Below, one piece after another: positions 1 to 5,795 of a stretch of 14,996 nt of DNA. Below the pieces are notes generated by a model. The model worked only from the letters and a program-made list of their open reading frames with translations. It was not told where the DNA came from and searched no databases. Position 1 is the stretch's first letter, and each line of letters begins with the position of its first letter. The stretch lies in NCBI GenBank assembly GCA_041485905.1, contig JBGPKK010000110.1:1-14996 (forward strand), read 5' to 3'. Position numbers and translations under genes: made by a program. The stretch is from JAHFUI01 sp041485905 (lineage in GTDB: Bacteria > Acidobacteriota > Vicinamibacteria > Vicinamibacterales > CAVVIG01).

Positions 1-78
1 CCCATGGAAAGCAGCCCCCGGCTCCCCGCCCGCCACCGCAACCGTGCCGACACCCCGCCCCTCCGCGCGAGAACGAGC

Positions 79-1269
79 ATGATTCGAGCCCTTCGGCGCC
101 GCTCAGGGCAGGCAGCCGCGTTCATCGTTGTGTTCATGGCGTCCACCGTGCCCGCATTCGCCCATCATGGCGGCGGTACATTCGATCTCACCAAGTCCGT
201 CACATACATGGGCAAACTCACGCGCGTGGAATTGGTCAATCCACACTCGTGGCTCTACTTCGACGTCACAGACGCGAACGGGCGCGTATCGCACCATCGG
301 TGCGAGATGCGCTCCGTGCACGTATTGCGCCGATCGGGCTGGACCGAGGGGCTGTTTCCCGTCGGCAAGCCGATTACCGTCGAGGCAGCGCCTGACAAAG
401 TCGATCCCAGCTCGTGCTACCTCAACACGATCAGGTTTGAGAACGGCGTTCACATGGATCGGTATGGCCAGTACGTGAAGGCTCCGGAAGGTGCGATTCA
501 GGAGGTGCGAGGGCCGGTGGTTGTACCGAACGCAGCGCGGCAGCTGCGGCGTCCCACCGGGGAGCCGAACATCTCGGGCGACTGGGCGGCGGAGCAGGTG
601 GTCATGGTCGATCCCCGCGGCACCGGGGGCGGGCTGGTGCCGCTCAGCCAACTGAGTCAGTTCAAGCCCGGCGAACGTCAAGCAGGCGCCGGCGGCGGAC
701 GCAGAGGCGGCGCGGCAACCGGGCCGCGCCTCTACGGCGGCACCGAGCTGACCGAGCTCGGACAGCAGGCGGCCGCGAGCTTCGCGCAGAAGGACAATCC
801 GCGCTTCCGCTGCGAGACGACCAGCATCATCTTCGACTGGACGTTCGACGGACCGGTGAACCGGATCACGCAGAACAAGGACACCATCCTCCTCCAGTAC
901 GGGCAGATGGGGCTCAAGCGGACGATCTACATGAACACGAAGGGGCACCCGGCAAACATCAAGCCAACCCGCGCCGGTCACTCCATCGGCCGGTGGGACG
1001 GCGATGCGTTGGTTGTAGATACCGTGGGTTTCATGCCGGGTGTGTTGAACGGGCCGGTCCGCCACGGCGACAAACTGCACGTCGTCGAGCGCTTCCTGCT
1101 CGATCCGAAGACGATGAAGCTGACGCGCTCCTACGTGGCTGACGATCCGGTGTACCTGAAGGGCCAGTATTCAGGATCGGATGTCATCCAGGTCGCCGAC
1201 GCGCCGTATACGCAGGATCACTGCAAGGAGCAGGGCTTCATCGACTACTCGAAGCAGGCGGGCCGATAA
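79..1269 (+). CDS. Secreted DUF6152-type protein with long C-terminal extension
   Basis: The open frame begins at base 4, but I chose the ATG at 79 because it gives a proper Sec signal peptide: basic MIRALRRR, a hydrophobic stretch, then an AFA cleavage site before HHGG (residue 29 of 396). The first 25 residues of the longer reading look like non-coding sequence. Residues about 29-125 resemble DUF6152: an HHGG start, a YMGKLTRVELVNPH segment and a GWTEGLFPVGKPITVE segment. The rest contains an SGDWAAE motif, a Gly/Arg-rich insert (about residues 200-220) and a segment with SIGRWDGD and LHVVERF. That last segment recurs in the protein at 12478-11645, so the two share a domain. Function is unknown; the protein is probably periplasmic. 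Cleavage would leave histidine at the N terminus, which is compatible with metal binding (inference). No strong ribosome binding site is visible. It converges with the amidohydrolase gene. Confidence 0.8.
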   Translation: MIRALRRRSGQAAAFIVVFMASTVPAFAHHGGGTFDLTKSVTYMGKLTRVELVNPHSWLYFDVTDANGRVSHHRCEMRSVHVLRRSGWTEGLFPVGKPITVEAAPDKVDPSSCYLNTIRFENGVHMDRYGQYVKAPEGAIQEVRGPVVVPNAARQLRRPTGEPNISGDWAAEQVVMVDPRGTGGGLVPLSQLSQFKPGERQAGAGGGRRGGAATGPRLYGGTELTELGQQAAASFAQKDNPRFRCETTSIIFDWTFDGPVNRITQNKDTILLQYGQMGLKRTIYMNTKGHPANIKPTRAGHSIGRWDGDALVVDTVGFMPGVLNGPVRHGDKLHVVERFLLDPKTMKLTRSYVADDPVYLKGQYSGSDVIQVADAPYTQDHCKEQGFIDYSKQAGR

Positions 1270-1300
1270 GAGATGTAGTGTCAGAGCGCCTACCGACGCG

Positions 1301-1328
1301 CTCGTCGCCGCGGGCGAGTGATTTTCTT
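1301..1328 (+). terminator. Possible weak intrinsic terminator
   Basis: About 30 bases after the stop of the DUF6152 gene, CTCGTC (1301-1306) can pair with GGCGAG (1313-1318), with one G-T wobble and a 6-base loop. TGATTTTCTT follows. The stem is short and the T run is interrupted, so this is only a candidate. The rest of the 1270-1411 gap holds a second small inverted repeat, CCGGCC/GGCCGG at 1368-1388, which has no T run on either strand. Confidence 0.35.
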
Positions 1329-1411
1329 GGCCTCATCTTCGGTGAGTTGTTCGAGACGCGAGCGGGACCGGCCGACGGGTCCGGCCGGATGACTTCTCCG
1401 AGTGACCTGCG

Positions 1412-2431
1412 TCAGAACGTGCGATTGAAGAGCCGTTCGGCATTGCCCTTGTAAAGTTTCTGCCGGTCCGCCGCAGAAATATCCAGGCCGTCGATGACCT
1501 TCAACGTCTCCCGGATGTACAGCGGGCCGCCTTCCGGATCGAACGGCGCATCGGAGGCGAACACCACCTGATCGGTTCCGAAGAACGTCAGCCCGCACTC
1601 AGTCGCCGCCCTGCTGCCGAAGACGGCCGTGTCGGCCCAAAACATCTTGAAGTAGTCGTACGGCCGCTTGTGCAGCGATGCGAGCAGGGCCCCGTAGTCC
1701 TCGTCCGCCGTACGCGTGCCGAACTGGTCGAGGCCGTATCCGATCCGTCCTTCGAAATACGGGATCATGGCTCCCAGATGATGCGCGACGATCCTGATGC
1801 CTGGGAGACGATCGAACAGCCGCGAAAATACCAGCCGCTGCATGGCCACGCTGGTCTCGTAGGGCCATCCGAAGGTCCACCAGATCTCGTACTTCGACTT
1901 GCTCTCGCCGGCATAGTCCGCGAAACCGGCGCCACGCGCGGGATGCAGCAGGATCGGACATCGCAGCCGGTCCGCCGATTCGAACAGCGACCAGAAGCGC
2001 GGATCGTCGAGCGGCAGTCCGTTGACGTTCGAGAACACCTGGACGCCGAGCGCTCCGAGGTGGGTGACGGCTCGCTCGAGCTCGGCGACGCTCTCGTCGG
2101 GGTAGTTGAGCGGGAGTGATGCGATGAATCCCGGGAAGCGGCCGGGGTGAGCACGGACGAGATCGGCCATCGAGTCATTGGCCAGTGTCGCGAGGTCAAG
2201 GGTGATGCGGCGATCGGGATTGATCGACTCGATCGGGGGCGCTGAGAGCGAGAGGATCTGACGATACTCGGGCCCGAACTCCTCCAGCATCCGGAAGCGT
2301 ACGTCCAGATCGTGCAGGAACGGAATATTGAGCCAGCGTTTGATCGCGCCTCTGTTGACCATGGCGTCCTGGAGCCGCTCGAAAAACGGCTTCGGGAAGA
2401 TGTGGTTGAACACGTCAATTTTCAAGGCCAT
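1412..2431 (-). CDS. Amidohydrolase-2 family protein, ACMSD/decarboxylase-like
   Basis: This 339-residue cytoplasmic protein has no signal peptide and belongs to the amidohydrolase_2 group (TIM-barrel metal-dependent hydrolases and decarboxylases, such as aminocarboxymuconate semialdehyde decarboxylase). Visible family features are the N-terminal beta strand with DVFNHIFP (residues 6-13), ILLHP with His163, IVAHHLG with His217/His218, and FASDAPF with Asp294. The first metal ligand of the usual HxH motif is replaced: Phe8-x-His10 rather than His-x-His. The length fits the family. It is the last gene of the leftward block, 98 bases after the ankyrin gene, with a perfect inverted repeat between them. 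The ATG at 2431 is the natural start because the family begins within a few residues of the motif; no clear ribosome binding site is seen. The substrate cannot be read from the sequence; an aromatic or carboxylated small molecule is an inference from the family. Confidence 0.88.
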   Translation of the reverse strand: MALKIDVFNHIFPKPFFERLQDAMVNRGAIKRWLNIPFLHDLDVRFRMLEEFGPEYRQILSLSAPPIESINPDRRITLDLATLANDSMADLVRAHPGRFPGFIASLPLNYPDESVAELERAVTHLGALGVQVFSNVNGLPLDDPRFWSLFESADRLRCPILLHPARGAGFADYAGESKSKYEIWWTFGWPYETSVAMQRLVFSRLFDRLPGIRIVAHHLGAMIPYFEGRIGYGLDQFGTRTADEDYGALLASLHKRPYDYFKMFWADTAVFGSRAATECGLTFFGTDQVVFASDAPFDPEGGPLYIRETLKVIDGLDISAADRQKLYKGNAERLFNRTF

Positions 2432-2466
2432 GGTGCGATATCAGGCTGGTAGAACGACGCGGGGGT

Positions 2467-2493
2467 CCCGTTCCGGATCGGCTCCGGAACGGG
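2467..2493. repeat. Perfect 11-bp inverted repeat between ankyrin and amidohydrolase genes
   Basis: CCCGTTCCGGA (2467-2477) and TCCGGAACGGG (2483-2493) are exact reverse complements around a 5-base loop. The repeat sits in the 98-base gap between two same-strand genes. On the coding (minus) strand no T run follows, so it is not a standard intrinsic terminator. It could be a transcript-processing or stabilising hairpin, a Rho-dependent attenuation site, or an operator. Confidence 0.75.
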
Positions 2494-2529
2494 CTGTCAA
2501 CGTTTTCCAGCAGGTCGGCTAACTGAGAA

Positions 2530-4338
2530 CTATTCGCACGCGTCGGTGATGCAAATGGATTCCAGCGTGCGACCCATCGGCGGTGCAGGGAGCCCGGCGG
2601 CCGTCATCAATTTACGCAGGAGAAGCCCGGTTTCGGGATGCGCGATGGCCGATTGCACGCCAACCCTGACCAGACCATCGGCGTAATCCACCGGCAGCCA
2701 CGTGTGGATGGCCAGTTTGCCACCACGGTTGTCGGTGTTCCCGTAATCCCTGACATCCAGCTTGGCGCCGTGGTCCGCGAGGAGTTGCACGACCTCTGTC
2801 GCTCCCTTGTGGGCGGCACCATGCAGGGCGACGCGCCCCGTGTCGGCCTGCGCATTCGGATCGAGTCCGAGGTCCAGCAGCATCCTCACGGCTTCCAGCG
2901 TGTCCTTCTGCGACCACTCATATGTGATGCCTTCGACCCAGCCGATTCCAGCGGCGACGTGCAACGCCGTCACTCCGAACGCCGCCGCAATCTTCGGATC
3001 GGCGCCGCGCGCCAGCAGAAGTTTCATCAGGGTAATATCGCCGGACTGGGACGCCCGGAAGAAGGCGGTCGCGCCGTTCTCATCCAGCCACTGGTTCGTG
3101 AACACCGTTCGGGTCTCGGTGCTGTCCTTCATCCGCGCGTTCACGTTGGCGCCTTTGTCCAACAGGAGCTTGATGAAATCCAGATGGTCCATGTCGCTCT
3201 TGCGGACCGGATAATCTCCTGATTCGATATTGCGGTTATCGGTCGCCAGATACAGAGGTACCCACGCGCCCTTGTTGGCGAGGTTCGGATCGGCGCCGTG
3301 GTCCAGCAGAAACGCTCCGAGTTTGTAATACCGATTTTGCGTCGCGACAAGCAGCGGGCTCCAGCCGTACCCCGTGACCTGGTTCACATCCGCTCCCGCC
3401 GCGAGCAGAATCTTGACCGACTCGACATCGTTCGAGCGAGCGGCGATGACCAGCGGCGTCAGCCCGCCGCCATCATTCGCTTCCCCTCGTCCGCGTCCCC
3501 CGCCGAAAGCGGCCACCGCGGCGTCATCGCCCTGATCGACGCCGTCGCCTGCATCGGCTGCGGCGCCTGCCCCACCGCGACCGCCTGCTCCACGTGCACC
3601 TGCCCCCCGCCCACCTGCACCTCCACGCGCGCCGGCTCCGCCGCGCCCGAGCGCACTCAGCGTGCCCAGGTCCGGTGACGCTTCTCGCGCGGCGATCGCG
3701 GCACCCTGCGCAGCGACCGCCCGCCTCGGATCGTTCGATTTGCCAAGCGCCGGCCCTCCTCCACGCGGAGCCGGGTTCGAGCGGGCCTTGATGTCCGCGC
3801 CGCGCTGGATCAGGAGCTGAACCGCGGCGGGATGCGCTTCGTCCGCCGCCCACATCAGCGGCGTCGTTCCGCGCAACGTATCCTTCGCGTTCACGTCCGC
3901 GCCGTGGTCGAGCAGGACTTTCATTGCCTCCACATTGCCGGTGCGCGACGCCACCATGAGAGGAGTCCTGCCGAGCGGCAGATGCTCGTTGGGATCGGCG
4001 CCGGCGGTGATCAGCGCCGCAATGATGGCGGCGTCGCCGTTCACGCTGGCCAGCCAGAGCGGTGTGGCGCCCTCGCGGTTCGCGGCCTTCACATTCGCGC
4101 CCCCGCGAATCAGCAGGTCCGCCAGTTCCCTGTCCCCGCGGTACGTAGCCCAGTGAAGCGCCGTCGCACCGTCGCCTTGAGGCGCATTCACATCGGCGTG
4201 CTGCGCCAGGAGCGTGCGCACGGCCGCCTTGTCGCCCCGCATGGCCGCGTCTGCGACTTCCGAGCGCCCGGCGCCGAGGGTCAGCGTCGACAGCAACAGC
4301 ACCACCACGCCACTGAACACAATGCGGCTCATATACAT
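2530..4338 (-). CDS. Exported ankyrin-repeat protein with Gly/Ala/Arg-rich linker
   Basis: This is a 602-residue protein. A hydrophobic N-terminal segment (about residues 5-22, ending LGAG) looks like a Sec signal peptide. Five ankyrin repeats follow at about 24-188, recognisable by repeated TPLxxAxxxG, LLxxGADVN patterns. A low-complexity linker (about 189-290) is built from Gly, Ala and Arg, most extreme at 231-265. Six more repeats follow at about 291-531, some with insertions. The tail ends with two cysteines, Cys596 and Cys601, which could form a disulfide in the periplasm. Ankyrin repeats are protein-binding scaffolds; no catalytic domain is visible. The start at 4338 is favoured over the ATG two codons later because GGGGGA lies 7 bases upstream. 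It follows the DUF1552 gene on the same strand after 90 bases, suggesting a scaffold for that envelope system (inference). Confidence 0.88.
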   Translation of the reverse strand: MYMSRIVFSGVVVLLLSTLTLGAGRSEVADAAMRGDKAAVRTLLAQHADVNAPQGDGATALHWATYRGDRELADLLIRGGANVKAANREGATPLWLASVNGDAAIIAALITAGADPNEHLPLGRTPLMVASRTGNVEAMKVLLDHGADVNAKDTLRGTTPLMWAADEAHPAAVQLLIQRGADIKARSNPAPRGGGPALGKSNDPRRAVAAQGAAIAAREASPDLGTLSALGRGGAGARGGAGGRGAGARGAGGRGGAGAAADAGDGVDQGDDAAVAAFGGGRGRGEANDGGGLTPLVIAARSNDVESVKILLAAGADVNQVTGYGWSPLLVATQNRYYKLGAFLLDHGADPNLANKGAWVPLYLATDNRNIESGDYPVRKSDMDHLDFIKLLLDKGANVNARMKDSTETRTVFTNQWLDENGATAFFRASQSGDITLMKLLLARGADPKIAAAFGVTALHVAAGIGWVEGITYEWSQKDTLEAVRMLLDLGLDPNAQADTGRVALHGAAHKGATEVVQLLADHGAKLDVRDYGNTDNRGGKLAIHTWLPVDYADGLVRVGVQSAIAHPETGLLLRKLMTAAGLPAPPMGRTLESICITDACE

Positions 4339-4345
4339 GTTGTCG

Positions 4346-4351
4346 TCCCCC
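4346..4351 (-). promoter_or_regulatory. Ribosome binding site of the ankyrin gene
   Basis: GGGGGA on the minus strand lies 7 bases before the ATG at 4338. Its spacing supports that ATG rather than the in-frame ATG at 4332. Confidence 0.5.
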
Positions 4352-4372
4352 GGCTCACAGTGCCGGACTTCT

Positions 4373-4407
4373 CTTCTGACTTCTAAGTTCTAAGTTCTGA
4401 CTTCAGG
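4373..4407. repeat. Heptamer tandem array, unit (C/G)TTCT(A/G)A
   Basis: On the plus strand the units are CTTCTGA, CTTCTAA, GTTCTAA, GTTCTGA and then a decayed CTTCAGG. All are exactly 7 bases, end to end, in the 90-base gap between the DUF1552 and ankyrin genes. Partial copies (ACTTCT) occur just before the array. Heptamer arrays of this sort resemble the short tandemly repeated repetitive (STRR) sequences described in cyanobacteria. Two more heptamer arrays with different units lie in this window. Confidence 0.75.
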
Positions 4408-4428
4408 CTGCGTTCTTCACCAGCCTGT

Positions 4429-5778
4429 TTACAGGCTATCCAGCCGGCCCGTGCTGTCGCCGATGCTGTCCTGGTGAATGTCGAACTTGTCCAGCACGCT
4501 CAAGAGCAGATTGCCGGTCGGCACCGTCTTGGTCGGATATGCCAGGTGACGGCCGCCTTTGAGCTTGCCATTCAATCCGCCGACCAGCACGTGCGGCACA
4601 TCGTGGTGAAGGTGCTGATTGGGGTTCCCCATGTTGCTGCCATACAAGACCAGTGAATGATCCAGCAACGTGCCTTCGCCATCTGCGGTCTTCGACAGTT
4701 TGTCGACCAGATGCGCCAGCATCTTGACGTGATACTGGTTGATCTTCGACAACGCGTCGATCCGCCTCGGATCTTCGCCGTGATGCGACCCGCCGTGGAA
4801 ACCCACCGTGGGCGCGTCGCTCTCGGGGTACGTCCGGCCGGTGAGGTCGCGGGCAAAGAGGAGCGTGCCCACGCGCGTAATGTCGGCCTGGAAGGCCAGC
4901 GCCAGCAGATCGAACTGCAGCTTGATGTGCTCGTCGAAGGTTTGCGGCACACCTACGGGCACGGTCAGATCGGCCGGTGCGACGGTCGAGGCCTTCATCG
5001 CAATCTGCAGCCGGCGCTCAATCTCGCGGACGTTCTCCGTGTAGTCGTCGAGCCGCGAGCGATCGGAGGGGCTGAACTCTTTGCGCAGACGGGAGAGACT
5101 GCCTGTGAGCGAGTCCAGAATGCTCTGGTCGCGCTTCCTTCGCGCGGCCCGCTGCTCGACCGTACTGCCGTCTCCGAACATGCGCTCGAACACCACCTGC
5201 GGATTCAGCTCCATCGGCAGCGGCGACGTCGGGGTGGACCACGAGATCGTGTTCGTGTAGGTGCAGCTGTAGCCCTCGCCGCAGTTGCTCGAATTCGCGC
5301 CCGGGTCCTCGACCGCGAGCTGCATGGACGGCATCAGGTTGTCCTGGCCGATCTTCTGCGCGATCATCTGATCGATGGTCGTCCCCACGTACACGTCCGC
5401 CCCGGCCGTTTTTCTCGGCTTGTTCGCGCACAGGAACGCCGCGGCCACCCAATGGTCGGCGCCCGTCGCCCCCGGAGGAGGCTCTGCCGAACGGGAATGC
5501 AAGCCGCTCAGAATGACCGTCTGATCCCGATAGGGTTCCAGCGGTTTGAAGTTGAAGGGCAGCTCGGCGTCCAGTCGGCCCTCGGTCTTGGGGACCCAGT
5601 ATCCGGGTGCCATGCCGTGGCACACGAAGCAGCCGACGAATCGAGGCTTCGGGCTGGCCGCCGTTTGCGCCAGCGCCGTGGCGGCCGGCACCATCGCTTC
5701 CAGAAGCGGCAGCGCGAGCGTCGCGCCGGCGCCACGCAGAACGGTCCGGCGGGACATGTGCTTCTTGGTGATAAACAT
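4429..5778 (-). CDS. DUF1552 domain protein with Tat signal
   Basis: This is a 449-residue DUF1552 family protein. The N terminus holds a twin-arginine signal, SRRTVLRG at residues 9-16, followed by a hydrophobic stretch and an ALAQ cleavage region near 38, so export of a folded protein is expected. DUF1552 hallmarks follow: a GMAPGYWVP segment near 55-63, TVILSGLHS near 87-95, NCGEGYSCTYTNTISW with Cys166 and Cys172, a GFHGGSHHG segment near 326-334, and a LYGSNMGNPNQHLHHD segment near 378-393. Unusually, the first segment reads Cys50-Phe-Val-Cys53-His54, a c-heme-type CXXCH pattern. The start at 5778 has GGAGAGAG 8 bases upstream, immediately after the stop of the DUF1592 gene, so the two are co-transcribed and probably coupled. 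Family function is unknown; DUF1552 and DUF1592 genes are habitually neighbours, suggesting one envelope complex. Confidence 0.92.
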   Translation of the reverse strand: MFITKKHMSRRTVLRGAGATLALPLLEAMVPAATALAQTAASPKPRFVGCFVCHGMAPGYWVPKTEGRLDAELPFNFKPLEPYRDQTVILSGLHSRSAEPPPGATGADHWVAAAFLCANKPRKTAGADVYVGTTIDQMIAQKIGQDNLMPSMQLAVEDPGANSSNCGEGYSCTYTNTISWSTPTSPLPMELNPQVVFERMFGDGSTVEQRAARRKRDQSILDSLTGSLSRLRKEFSPSDRSRLDDYTENVREIERRLQIAMKASTVAPADLTVPVGVPQTFDEHIKLQFDLLALAFQADITRVGTLLFARDLTGRTYPESDAPTVGFHGGSHHGEDPRRIDALSKINQYHVKMLAHLVDKLSKTADGEGTLLDHSLVLYGSNMGNPNQHLHHDVPHVLVGGLNGKLKGGRHLAYPTKTVPTGNLLLSVLDKFDIHQDSIGDSTGRLDSL

Positions 5779-5786
5779 ATCGGTGA

Positions 5787-5794
5787 CTCTCTCC
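5787..5794 (-). promoter_or_regulatory. Ribosome binding site of the DUF1552 gene
   Basis: GGAGAGAG on the minus strand lies 8 bases before the ATG at 5778 and right after the stop codon of the upstream gene. It decides for this ATG over the in-frame ATG seven codons later at 5757, which has only a weak AAGAAG upstream. Confidence 0.7.
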
Positions 5795-5795
5795 G

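Noticed and set aside
103..1080. A 325-codon minus-strand frame opposite the DUF6152-type gene
   Set aside because: No recognisable domain is seen; the sense frame has a signal peptide and family motifs.
1290..1411. A charged peptide-like tail (LTEDEAKKITRPRRRARR) readable on the minus strand in the gap after the amidohydrolase gene
   Set aside because: It could be the remnant of a gene end, but it has no start, no ribosome binding site and no recognisable family, and the frame upstream runs through the amidohydrolase gene out of phase.
3520..3600. A ferredoxin-like CIGCGACP pattern in a plus-strand frame
   Set aside because: It is the antisense reading of the Gly/Ala/Arg-rich linker of the ankyrin protein. 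The repeated GC-rich codons produce Cys, Pro and Thr runs by chance; there is no second cluster or fold.
4422..4437. Small inverted repeat AGCCTG/CAGGCT over the DUF1552 stop codon as a terminator
   Set aside because: The stem is 6 bp and is not followed by a T run on the minus strand; it may be chance.
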